Shown here piece after piece: positions 7,674 to 14,587 of a stretch of 20,698 bases of DNA. Made by a program: the position numbers and the translations under genes. Numbering within the stretch: position 1 is the stretch's first letter; each line of letters begins with the position of its first letter. The notes beneath the pieces were generated by a model. It had not been told where the DNA came from and searched no databases. It saw nothing but the letters and a program-made list of their open reading frames with translations. Origin of the DNA: Clostridiales bacterium. GTDB lineage: Bacteria > Bacillota > Clostridia > Oscillospirales > Acutalibacteraceae. The stretch lies in assembly GCA_012728445.1 (NCBI GenBank), contig JAAYFA010000025.1, positions 1 to 20,698 of the forward strand, in the 5' to 3' direction.

Positions 7674-8957
7674 GTGGGCGAAATACCAACCGTAATAAAA
7701 GCCGAACACATCGGCAAAAAATATATTATAAAACATAACCGCGAAACAACAGCCTCTTCCTCCAACTTGGCAAGCCGTCTTTTAAAACCCTTCAAGCGGC
7801 AACCCAAAGAAGACTTTTGGGCACTAAAGGATATTAGCTTTGAAATAAAACAGGGTGAGCGGGTCGGAATTATCGGTAAAAACGGCGCCGGCAAGTCTAC
7901 GCTGCTCAAGCTGCTTTCCCGCATCACAGAACCGACGCAGGGCCGTATAGAACTCCTCGGCAGAGCCTCTGCAATGCTGGAGGTTGGCACCGGTTTTAAC
8001 CCGGAACTTACGGGACGGGAGAATGTTTATCTCAACGGTGCGATTTTAGGGATGCCCAAAGCGGAAATTGACGCTAAATTCGACCAAATTGTGGCATTCT
8101 CGGAAATCGGTAAATTCATTGACACACCTGTTAAGCACTATTCCAGCGGTATGTATGTGCGGCTGGCCTTTTCTGTTGCTTCGCATTTAGACCCGGATAT
8201 ACTGATTATTGACGAGGTGCTCGCAGTGGGCGACCAAAAGTTTCGGCAGAAATGTATGGACAGGATGAACGAGATAGCCGAAAGCAACAAGACCATCTTG
8301 GTCGTCAGCCATCAGATGAGTGTCGTCCGGGAGCTTTGTGACAGGGTTATTCTACTTCAGGATGGCAACATTCTTTTTGATGGCGATATAGAAGAAGGGG
8401 TGCAGAAATACCTTGATCTTAATCTGAATATGCAAAAAGATATGCCTCGCTTTATTGTCCTTAGCGAAAGAATCCGGTCGGATGGCTTTTCGCAGAGGAT
8501 TCAAATGCTTGAATTTTCCGTTTCAAAGAAAAATGACATGTGTTTTTCCAATGAGGAACCCCTTCAAGCAGACCTTAAGTGGAAGGCTCTCGAGGATGTC
8601 CAAAATGTATATATCAGAATAATTTTCACATTTCAGGACAATACTACTCTTGGCATGGCTTGCACAACCGAGCCTCTTTCGGCAAAAAACAATGAAGAGA
8701 AAACGACAGCGTTGAATATTGATCTCAACTGTTTTGCTTCCGGAATATATAGTGCTGACATCTATCTGTACACTACCGTGCAAACGGAAATTTTTACTTG
8801 GAGACCTGACAATTATGATGTAATCGACCATGCGTTTTCATTTGAAATCAATCACACCGGCAACAATGCCAACAATCTTGAGTGGCATCATCAAGGCTGG
8901 GGGCACGCAGTTCTGCCAAGAATTATTATATCGGGAGAACACTGTGAAAAAAACTGA
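7674..8957 (+). CDS. Polysaccharide export ABC ATPase with C-terminal domain, Wzt/TagH-like
   Basis: The 427-residue protein has Walker A GKNGAGKS (about 68-75), the ABC signature YSSGMYVRLAF (157-167) and Walker B ILIIDE (177-182). EVLAVGDQKFRQKC is characteristic of the Wzt/TagH/KpsT export subfamily. Residues from about 265 to the end form an extra beta-rich domain, where Wzt proteins carry a carbohydrate-binding module that recognises the finished polymer, so this exporter may select its glycan by end or backbone structure. GTG 7674 is preferred over ATG 7656, because AAAGGAG at 7659-7665 sits 8 bases upstream of it and overlaps the ATG. The gene overlaps the next by 14 bp, implying translational coupling. 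Confidence 0.92.
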   Translation: MGEIPTVIKAEHIGKKYIIKHNRETTASSSNLASRLLKPFKRQPKEDFWALKDISFEIKQGERVGIIGKNGAGKSTLLKLLSRITEPTQGRIELLGRASAMLEVGTGFNPELTGRENVYLNGAILGMPKAEIDAKFDQIVAFSEIGKFIDTPVKHYSSGMYVRLAFSVASHLDPDILIIDEVLAVGDQKFRQKCMDRMNEIAESNKTILVVSHQMSVVRELCDRVILLQDGNILFDGDIEEGVQKYLDLNLNMQKDMPRFIVLSERIRSDGFSQRIQMLEFSVSKKNDMCFSNEEPLQADLKWKALEDVQNVYIRIIFTFQDNTTLGMACTTEPLSAKNNEEKTTALNIDLNCFASGIYSADIYLYTTVQTEIFTWRPDNYDVIDHAFSFEINHTGNNANNLEWHHQGWGHAVLPRIIISGEHCEKN

Positions 8958-10392
8958 TTTCCTGCTATTATATGAACACAAGGCACGGGAACTTGAGAAC
9001 CTGTGCCTATTGAAATTTGAACTTGACAGACGCGGTTACAAGACAGAGATTATACATATTTCAGATACCAAAAACCAAAAAAATCCGGTTTACCTTGCAA
9101 AAGTAGTCGCGGTTCCATGTTGCTATAACAATGAATCCCTTAAATGGGCAACAAAACATTTTGTTAAGTTTGACAAAGTCATCAATATGCAATGGGAACA
9201 GATTTTTCGGCCGGAGCACGAAAATGATCAAGGTTCAATTTATTCTATAGATGAAATTGCTAAGGCTGTCGTTCACATATCATGGGGTAAAAATAATTAT
9301 TTACGCCTGACTCAACAACTCGGAATAAACCCCGAAAATGTTAAGATTACCGGCCACCTCTCATTGGATTTTCTGCGCGAAGAGCTAAGAGGTTATTACC
9401 GCTCAAAGGAAGAGCTTTTCAGCGAATACGGCTTCCCGCCCGGAAAGAAAGTTTGCTTGTTTGTTTCATCATTTTCCTATCCCGGTCTTCCCAATGGGGG
9501 ACTTGCCGATATAGCAAGCAAACTCGGCAATGTTACATACCACTATTATCAACAGGCCTGCGAGTCACAAAAAGGGGTGCTACGGTGGTTTCGAATGGCG
9601 CTTGAGGAACGAAGTGATATTGTTATAGTTTATCGGCCGCACCCAAGTGAAACAATTGTCGAAGCACTCTCACAGCTTGATCGTGATTTTGAAAACTTTC
9701 ATATTATCTGCGATTATTCTGTTAAGCAGTGGGTGATTACCTGCGATAGAGTTTACACGTGGTTAAGCACGGCGATTACAGAGGCCTATTATGCCGGTAA
9801 ACAGTGTCACATTCTTCGCCCAATTGTGCTGAGCGAAAATGACGATGCCGTCATATTTAAAGACGCACTTACCATTTCAGACTTTGAAGCTTTTTCGCAT
9901 ACGATAGAGAAAGAACTTGTGGAATTTCCGGTAAAAAGTGAAAGAATAGAGGAAAATTATGCAACGGATTGGGCCACACCGACATATAAGAAAGTTGCCG
10001 ATGTTTTTGAAAACGTCTTAAAAGAAAACCGTTACAAACTCAAAAAGAAACAGCTGAATTTTTTGAAAACAAACAGCAAATCTGAGAGAAAAAGTGTGAA
10101 AGATTTACTTATCGTGATTATAAAAAGAGGGTTCATCAAGAATGCTTACGAAAAACTCTTGAAAGACGAAAGAATCCATCTTGTTTTTATTGAAAAAAGA
10201 AGAGCCTTACGAAACGAGGCCCTGATTTCACAAAGCGAAATGGCACAGAGCATGACCATAGAAAAAGAGTCTGACCTAAATCAATATTTGGCCTATCTCA
10301 AAACAATAAACCTTCGAGATGAAACTAATAAAGAAGAAATTGATATAATAATCGCAAGGATTGAAAAATCATTAAACCATCGAAATGAATAA
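8944..10392 (+). CDS. Surface-carbohydrate biosynthesis protein, CDP-glycerol-transferase-like (GT-B fold)
   Basis: The 482-residue protein begins with DFLLLYEHKARELENLCLLKFELDRRGY, an N-terminal Rossmann pattern typical of surface-carbohydrate and teichoic-acid enzymes. It has the C-terminal nucleotide-binding features RPHPSE (231-236) and YTWLSTAITEAYYAGK (from 271), as in CDP-glycerol glycerophosphotransferases and related GT-B enzymes. It probably transfers glycerol-phosphate or a sugar during synthesis of the polymer handled by the adjacent exporter; the exact donor cannot be read. The last 100 residues are a lysine- and glutamate-rich helical tail. GTG 8944 is chosen because GGGAG (8933-8937) lies 6 bases upstream; the open frame upstream to 8830 overlaps the ATPase gene. 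Transcription is closed by the terminator at 10521-10562. Confidence 0.8.
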   Translation: MKKTDFLLLYEHKARELENLCLLKFELDRRGYKTEIIHISDTKNQKNPVYLAKVVAVPCCYNNESLKWATKHFVKFDKVINMQWEQIFRPEHENDQGSIYSIDEIAKAVVHISWGKNNYLRLTQQLGINPENVKITGHLSLDFLREELRGYYRSKEELFSEYGFPPGKKVCLFVSSFSYPGLPNGGLADIASKLGNVTYHYYQQACESQKGVLRWFRMALEERSDIVIVYRPHPSETIVEALSQLDRDFENFHIICDYSVKQWVITCDRVYTWLSTAITEAYYAGKQCHILRPIVLSENDDAVIFKDALTISDFEAFSHTIEKELVEFPVKSERIEENYATDWATPTYKKVADVFENVLKENRYKLKKKQLNFLKTNSKSERKSVKDLLIVIIKRGFIKNAYEKLLKDERIHLVFIEKRRALRNEALISQSEMAQSMTIEKESDLNQYLAYLKTINLRDETNKEEIDIIIARIEKSLNHRNE

Positions 10393-10552
10393 ACCCGATT
10401 TGAAGTGTTTTGCGAGTGACAGGGTACACCCCGGGCCGGAAGGCACGAGCAGCGAAGCAATTAACGAGTTAAAACAGATTGTGCATAAGCCGGTTGTGAT
10501 GTATAGATATCTTTGCTTTGAAAATGCGTCAGGGCAAATAAATTTACCCTGA
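10385..10552 (+). pseudogene. Relic of a DUF4886-type SGNH hydrolase C-terminus
   Basis: A 55-codon frame overlaps the stop of the preceding gene. Its segment PEGTSSEAINELKQIVHKPV followed by VMYR matches the very end of the intact SGNH hydrolase downstream (PEGADDETIKTLKQIAHKAV then MMYR), with the DNA also alike (10436-10507 versus 13284-13355). The intact protein stops right after MYR, while here the frame runs on for 14 codons into the terminator stem. No ribosome site precedes it and the catalytic serine region is missing, so it is read as the tail of a deleted gene copy rather than a working product. Confidence 0.6.
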
Positions 10553-10562
10553 CGCATTTTTT
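10521..10562 (+). terminator. Strong hairpin terminator of the export operon
   Basis: A perfect 14-bp stem AAAATGCGTCAGGG (10521-10534) / CCCTGACGCATTTT (10547-10560) with a 12-nt loop is followed by T (run 10557-10562). The A-rich left arm gives a U tract on the other strand too, so it may also terminate the minus-strand gene coming from 11051. Confidence 0.9.
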
Positions 10563-10795
10563 GTTGCTATATCCCTTTGCCGGCTCCAATACCATAACAG
10601 ATCGTCGTTGATCTATCACAGAAATCGACTGTTTTTTTAAAATTTCTATAATTCTTGGTGATGAACTTACCAATCGCCTACATACCCTATTTTCGAAAAA
10701 GTATACCCTTCAGTACCACAGGCATTGCTAATCTCTTCTAAAGAGCACTTATTTGACAAATGATAATTTAATAAAGCTAAATACCCAAACATCAT
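10563..10795 (-). pseudogene. Decayed continuation of the minus-strand gene at 10749-11051
   Basis: Two further reading frames follow the 100-codon frame without a gap. One runs 10795-10667 (MMFGYLALLNYHLSNKCSLE... ending GYVGDW, 42 residues). The next starts at TTG 10673 (VSSSPRIIEILKKQSISVID...). Each frame overlaps its predecessor, and none has a good ribosome site. The simplest reading is one former gene of about 190 codons broken by two frameshifts; overlapping small genes are the alternative. The DNA is clearly AT-richer than its surroundings. The protein family is not recognised. Confidence 0.35.
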
Positions 10796-11051
10796 CTTTA
10801 AACTCAACAGGGATTAAGCCACTCACCTGAATCCCCCGTCTTACCTTGGTAGATTGTTTTAATAAATCGGGAGCGCATATTTCTAATCTCTTTTTCACTA
10901 AATCATATAGTTTCCTGATAATCTCTTCATTGCTTGAGGAAACTATGCTGTCGCTTCTGCTATACCAATAAGATAAGGTTATATTAATTATATTTTTACT
11001 TAGCTTTGTTTGCGGATTGGTTTGAGACTTGTTATTACTTTCACAAAGCAT
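10749..11051 (-). CDS. Hypothetical protein, probably truncated by frameshift
   Basis: The 100-residue frame (MLCESNNKSQTNPQTKLSKN...) is not recognised. It is supported by a strong ribosome site GAGGAGG 8 bases before the ATG and by an extended -10 (TGATATAAT) about 48 bp before the start. Its composition is mixed polar with a central basic/acidic helix-like part (EEIIRKLYDLVKKRLE) and a region GIQVSGLIPVEFKDDVWVF that looks beta-rich. There is no membrane segment or signal peptide. The low-GC coding and isolated position between two surface-glycan transcription units suggest acquired DNA. The end KLSFVK is likely not native, since a neighbouring frame continues with protein-like sequence. 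Confidence 0.55.
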   Translation of the reverse strand: MLCESNNKSQTNPQTKLSKNIINITLSYWYSRSDSIVSSSNEEIIRKLYDLVKKRLEICAPDLLKQSTKVRRGIQVSGLIPVEFKDDVWVFSFIKLSFVK

Positions 11052-11098
11052 ACACTGTTCCTCCTCACGAACAAGATTCAGATAACGGCTTTCAATGT

Positions 11099-11107
11099 AT
11101 TATATCA
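11099..11107 (-). promoter_or_regulatory. Extended -10 promoter for the minus-strand hypothetical gene
   Basis: Read on the minus strand the sequence is TGATATAAT, a full extended -10 located about 48 bp upstream of the ATG at 11051. No good -35 is present at 17 bp. Confidence 0.5.
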
Positions 11108-11162
11108 CATAATGGACACTATTGTGTTACATTCTTCAATCTTCTAAATCAAGCTTACCGTA

Positions 11163-11187
11163 TTGACAAAACAGAGTCAATTATAGT
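11163..11187 (+). promoter_or_regulatory. Inverted repeat TTGAC-N8-GTCAA upstream of the PP-loop gene
   Basis: TTGAC (11163-11167) and GTCAA (11176-11180) form an inverted repeat, with TTGACA resembling a -35 box and TATAGT at 11182-11187 just beyond. The 13-bp spacing is too short for a normal sigma-A promoter, so this may be an operator or a decayed promoter. No better promoter for the gene at 11246 was found. Confidence 0.3.
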
Positions 11188-11245
11188 TTTTGGGGACATG
11201 TGAGACTCCGCGACATTATTTCTGTTGACGGAAGGGGCGTTCAAT

Positions 11246-12550
11246 TTGGGCAAGATTAAACTCAATTCCATTAAAATAACCGGCAGCCGCATATTGTTTG
11301 ATTATTCGGTCAGCGACGACATTAAGAAATATTTTAATCTGCAGCAGCCCTTCTTCATTGAGTACGGTGAAGATGTTTCCATGGTGCCGGAAGCGATACT
11401 GGCCATCCCTTTTTTTGCCAACTTTTTACCGGTTGCGTGGGTTACCGGCTCAGCACTTTGTGCCGAATCTGCCGACAAGAATTTTGTCGAAAACGTGGAT
11501 GCAATCAAACAAGCTTACACTGATATGTATCCTCTTATGTCATTCGGCGGTTCTTTGGCCATTCAAAATATCGTGGATTGCAGTTACGAAAAAACAGAAA
11601 AAACAGCTGCATTTTTCAGCGGGGGAGTCGACAGCTTTTGTACGCTGATAAGAAATATTGAGAAGAGTCCTGTGCTGATGACGCTTTGGGGCGCAGACAT
11701 AAAGTTAACAGACATCGAAGGCTGGGCGAAGGTGGAAGAAAACACAAACCGCGTTGCCCGGACTTTCGGAGTCGATAAGATTTTTATTAAAACGTCTTTC
11801 CGCCGGGTTCTAAACAACCGCGAACTGGACCGGCTCTCGAACTCCTTTGCCGGCGGGGGCTGGTGGGGTTGCCTGCAGCATGGCATCGCTATCACCGCAC
11901 ATTCTGCACCAACTGTTTGGCTACACAAGGTTTCCGTCCAGTATCTTGGTGCGTCTTTTTGTAGCAAGGATAAAAATATTCATTGGGCATCGTATCCCAC
12001 GATTGATGAAAATATGGTCATCGGTTCCTGCCGCACGATTCATGACAGTTTTGAACTGGACAGACCACAAAAAATCGATGAAATTATTCGCTTCAAAAGA
12101 AAAACCGACTTACCCATCAATCTCAGGGTCTGCTGGGAGTCAAGCGGCGGCGGCAACTGCTGCCAATGTGAAAAGTGTTATCGCACAATGATGGGGATCA
12201 TCGCCGCCGGCGCTAACCCGAAAGATTTCGGTTTTGATATGAGCGCAGATTCGGTCAGCCTGAAAAAAATCAAGACTTTCATTGTCTGGTCCGACCCCCA
12301 CGGTGTTTCACTCGATTACCTTTGGGACCCCATTAAAGACAAAGTCAAAATCAATAAACAAGTTCTAAAAAAATCGGGGACCTACAAATATATTAAATGG
12401 TTGCTCCGCGTTGATTTTTCCGATGTTCAAAACAACCGATACCGAAAAAGGCAGCAGGCCGTTTTTAATGTGAAGCTTGCCGTTAAAAAGGCACTGCCAA
12501 ATTCGCTGCTCAAAATAAAAAATAACCCGGAAAATCAGATAATAATTTGA
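11246..12550 (+). CDS. QueC-like PP-loop protein with zinc-binding cysteines and long extensions
   Basis: The 434-residue protein has the PP-loop SGGVDS (125-130) of ATP pyrophosphatases that adenylate a substrate. It also has C296-x8-C305-x2-C308-x2-C311, the same spacing as the zinc site of QueC (7-cyano-7-deazaguanine synthase). QueC is only about 220 residues; here about 120 residues precede the PP-loop and about 120 follow the zinc site, ending in a basic tail. Other notable parts are LWGADIKLTDIEGWA, an aromatic GGGWWGCLQHG and RTIHDSFE. No queuosine genes are nearby; the setting (glycan exporter, transferase, SGNH hydrolase) suggests amidation, nitrile formation or another ATP-driven modification of a surface molecule, which is inference. 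The start is TTG 11246 with GGAAGGGG (11230-11237) 8 bases upstream. It lies 43 bp before the SGNH gene, likely one transcript. Confidence 0.8.
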   Translation: MGKIKLNSIKITGSRILFDYSVSDDIKKYFNLQQPFFIEYGEDVSMVPEAILAIPFFANFLPVAWVTGSALCAESADKNFVENVDAIKQAYTDMYPLMSFGGSLAIQNIVDCSYEKTEKTAAFFSGGVDSFCTLIRNIEKSPVLMTLWGADIKLTDIEGWAKVEENTNRVARTFGVDKIFIKTSFRRVLNNRELDRLSNSFAGGGWWGCLQHGIAITAHSAPTVWLHKVSVQYLGASFCSKDKNIHWASYPTIDENMVIGSCRTIHDSFELDRPQKIDEIIRFKRKTDLPINLRVCWESSGGGNCCQCEKCYRTMMGIIAAGANPKDFGFDMSADSVSLKKIKTFIVWSDPHGVSLDYLWDPIKDKVKINKQVLKKSGTYKYIKWLLRVDFSDVQNNRYRKRQQAVFNVKLAVKKALPNSLLKIKNNPENQIII

Positions 12551-12593
12551 CTCTACCGGTGCCATACGTATATACGAAAGGTTGGGGTCCTCT

Positions 12594-13358
12594 ATGAAAA
12601 TTCTTGCGATCGGCAACAGCTTTTCCGATGACGCATCCGCGTGGCTTCATCAAATCGCCAAGGCCGGCGGTGTAGATTTAAACGTTGTCAGTTTGTGCAT
12701 CGGCGGCTGTCCACTTAAACTGCACTGGGCAAATGCGTTGGGCGACGTGAGTGATTACTATGTCACCGTCAATGGGGAGCAGACGGGGGAAACGTTTTCC
12801 CTGCGGGAGGCGCTCGAGAGCGACGACTTTGATTTTATCACTTTTCAGCAGGCAAGTATCTTGAGCGGCAGGGAAAAAACATTCTACCCTTTCATCGAAA
12901 ACTTGTTTCATTTTGTTCGGGCATATCTCCCCGATGCCGAAATACTGCTTCACCAAACCTGGGCTTATGAAAAAGGATATGAGCGGCTGTCGGAATACGA
13001 AAACAGCCGGGATGTTATGTTCAAGGACATCAAGCAAGCCTACCAAATGGCGGCCGAAATACTTGCCGGACTCAATGACGCACCGCTGAGGATAATCCCC
13101 TGTGGCGAAGCCATGCAGCTTGCCCGCGCAAACCCAACCTTTGACACCACTTTTGACGACGGCAACCCGTTGAGCCTGAACCGCGATGGGTTCCACGCAA
13201 GCCTCACCTACGGTCGTTATCTTTTGGGCGCCGTTTGGTATGAAGTCTTTTCAGGCAAGGGCATTATACCTAACAAATTCAAACCCGAAGGCGCAGATGA
13301 CGAAACTATAAAAACGTTGAAACAAATAGCGCATAAGGCGGTTATGATGTACCGGTAA
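12594..13358 (+). CDS. SGNH/GDSL-type hydrolase, DUF4886-like
   Basis: The 254-residue protein starts MKILAIGNSFSDDASAWLHQIA, the nucleophile block of DUF4886 proteins with Ser9 in GNS. FITFQQAS (81-88) follows, and the Asp/His block is D198-G-F-H201. These are the catalytic elements of SGNH hydrolases, which remove or transfer acyl groups on glycans and other esters. No signal peptide is present, so action would be cytoplasmic unless exported by another route. The upstream in-frame TTG at 12582 is rejected because the family begins at MKILAIGNSFS; ribosome contact may be GAAAGG (12576-12581) or GGGG (12584-12587). It is probably co-transcribed with the PP-loop gene. A partial copy of its C-terminus survives at 10436-10507. 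Deacetylation or acylation of the exported polymer is a reasonable guess. Confidence 0.88.
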   Translation: MKILAIGNSFSDDASAWLHQIAKAGGVDLNVVSLCIGGCPLKLHWANALGDVSDYYVTVNGEQTGETFSLREALESDDFDFITFQQASILSGREKTFYPFIENLFHFVRAYLPDAEILLHQTWAYEKGYERLSEYENSRDVMFKDIKQAYQMAAEILAGLNDAPLRIIPCGEAMQLARANPTFDTTFDDGNPLSLNRDGFHASLTYGRYLLGAVWYEVFSGKGIIPNKFKPEGADDETIKTLKQIAHKAVMMYR

Positions 13359-13380
13359 GCAACGCGTAAGGATAAAGTTT

Positions 13381-13421
13381 AAATCCCACCAAGTGACAAA
13401 AGATGTCTGTTGGTGGGATTT
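13381..13421. terminator. Long hairpin after the SGNH gene, probable terminator
   Basis: A perfect 12-bp stem AAATCCCACCAA (13381-13392) / TTGGTGGGATTT (13410-13421) with a 17-nt loop lies 22 bp after the stop. The T run is short (GATTTGTACTTTG), so termination strength is uncertain. It sits between convergent genes and may serve both sides. Confidence 0.6.
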
Positions 13422-13496
13422 GTACTTTGCTATACGCGTCCATGCAACTTTTACGAAGAGTTGATTTTGATTTACGACCAAAATCATAAAGCCCGT

Positions 13497-14327
13497 TTAT
13501 TTTTTAATGGATTTTTTTGTTTCGTTTTCTATCTGCTTAATACCCTTATCCGGTGTCGGTAACTTCTCCGGCATGGTGCCGCCAAGTTCTCCAATGGTTT
13601 GGCGCACTTTCTTTCCAACCTCGTAATGGGTATTGTTCGCCTTTTCCTTGGCTTTTATCCCATCTCGCCGAAGTTTTTCATCGGTTTGGGTGGCGCGGAA
13701 TAAATTTGCCGCAAGCTCCGTGCTACCCATATGGTCCAATATTTTCTGGCTCTTTTTCAAACCTTTTCTTTCGTGGATTTCCTTTGCACCCAAACCGCCA
13801 TACAAGCCTTGATAGCCATTATTTTGAAAAACAGCGAAATCAAGCGGGCTTTCAACGCCCGCCTGCTGCGCAGCTTCGGCTAAGGATTTGTTATGTGCAA
13901 CCATTTCGCCGCGTATAGCCAAACGTTTTTGTTCATCGCTTAATTGGTCATACTCGTCTATCAATTCCTGTTGCCTAGTTTTTACCGCAAAATATGTTTG
14001 ACCAAGGGCGATTACATCCTTTTGGGGGTCACCGTTTTGAACAATCAGGTAACAGGCATAGCGGGAAAGCTGAATATCTTTTATTTCCCTCCCTGCTCCG
14101 GAACCGATATCGACCATTTTGTTGACGTCAACAAAATGGTCGGAACTATTATTATTGCTGTTCTTACAAGCAGCTTTCGCTTTGCTTATAACCCCTTGAA
14201 AATTGCGCCATTCAGTGTACTCCAAAACAGTTTGCAGTTCCCTTGCATACCAAAATTCAATGCCGTCTTCCGACACATGCTTGATCTCCTCAAATGTTTG
14301 CTCCGAATATTTTTTTAAACTACTCAT
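13497..14327 (-). CDS. dinD: DNA-damage-inducible protein D (DinD)-like
   Basis: The 276-residue product matches the DinD layout throughout: FEEIKHVSEDGIEFWYARELQTVLEY at the start, then DIGSGAGREIKDIQLSRYACYLIVQNGD, LGQTYFAVKTRQQEL, and the C-terminal GLYGGLGAKEIHERKGL with ILDHMGSTELAANLFRATQTDEKL. Length is close to the roughly 274 residues of the E. coli protein. DinD is SOS-induced in E. coli and has been described as an inhibitor of RecA activities; the N-terminal half resembles the Bro-N type domain of phage proteins. ATG 14327 has AAGGGGA 8 bases upstream. No Gram-positive LexA box (GAAC-N4-GTTC) was found upstream, so SOS control is not supported here. Genes of this type are often mobile. 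A perfect 32-bp palindrome lies inside the frame. Confidence 0.93.
   Translation of the reverse strand: MSSLKKYSEQTFEEIKHVSEDGIEFWYARELQTVLEYTEWRNFQGVISKAKAACKNSNNNSSDHFVDVNKMVDIGSGAGREIKDIQLSRYACYLIVQNGDPQKDVIALGQTYFAVKTRQQELIDEYDQLSDEQKRLAIRGEMVAHNKSLAEAAQQAGVESPLDFAVFQNNGYQGLYGGLGAKEIHERKGLKKSQKILDHMGSTELAANLFRATQTDEKLRRDGIKAKEKANNTHYEVGKKVRQTIGELGGTMPEKLPTPDKGIKQIENETKKSIKK
14111..14142. repeat. Perfect 32-bp palindrome inside dinD
   Basis: CGACCATTTTGTTGAC (14111-14126) is followed directly, with no spacer, by its exact reverse complement (14127-14142). It encodes HFVDVNKMVD within DinD, and the opposite strand encodes the same peptide core. It could form a cruciform or a strong mRNA hairpin. 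Confidence 0.95.
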
Positions 14328-14388
14328 TTAGCAATCCCCTTAGTTTAGAATTATGACTCTGCTGTCGTATAGATTTAGAAGTGTTTTT

Positions 14389-14417
14389 AGTTTATCTCTT
14401 TTCCTTACAAATATCAA
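14389..14417 (-). promoter_or_regulatory. Candidate promoter of dinD
   Basis: On the minus strand TTGATA (14412-14417) and TAAACT (14389-14394) are 17 bp apart. The -10 matches the consensus at 4 of 6 positions. It would give a leader of about 55 nt before ATG 14327. Confidence 0.4.
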
Positions 14418-14504
14418 CTTTATATTTATTGTTTCGCGATCTTTTCTGTTAGGGTCGGCAAATCGGTGTTTCCAATCCATTACCCTCATTCGGTACTTTC
14501 TTTC

Positions 14505-14533
14505 TTGACACACAGAACAAACAATAGTATGAT
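14505..14533 (+). promoter_or_regulatory. Strong sigma-A promoter of the metallophosphoesterase gene
   Basis: A consensus -35 TTGACA (14505-14510) and TATGAT (14528-14533) are separated by exactly 17 bp. Transcription should start near 14540, 48 nt before ATG 14588. It is the best -35 match seen in the window. Confidence 0.85.
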
Positions 14534-14587
14534 GTTTTTGAGTTTAGATCTCTAAAGACCAACTTTACGTTTGAAAGGAATGGTATC

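Noticed and set aside
11163..11187. TTGACA/TATAGT as a standard promoter for the PP-loop gene
   Set aside because: The spacer is only 13 bp, too short for sigma-A; kept only as a possible operator.
14328..14460. LexA/SOS box upstream of dinD
   Set aside because: I looked for GAAC-N4-GTTC and close variants on both strands and found none, so SOS control is not claimed.
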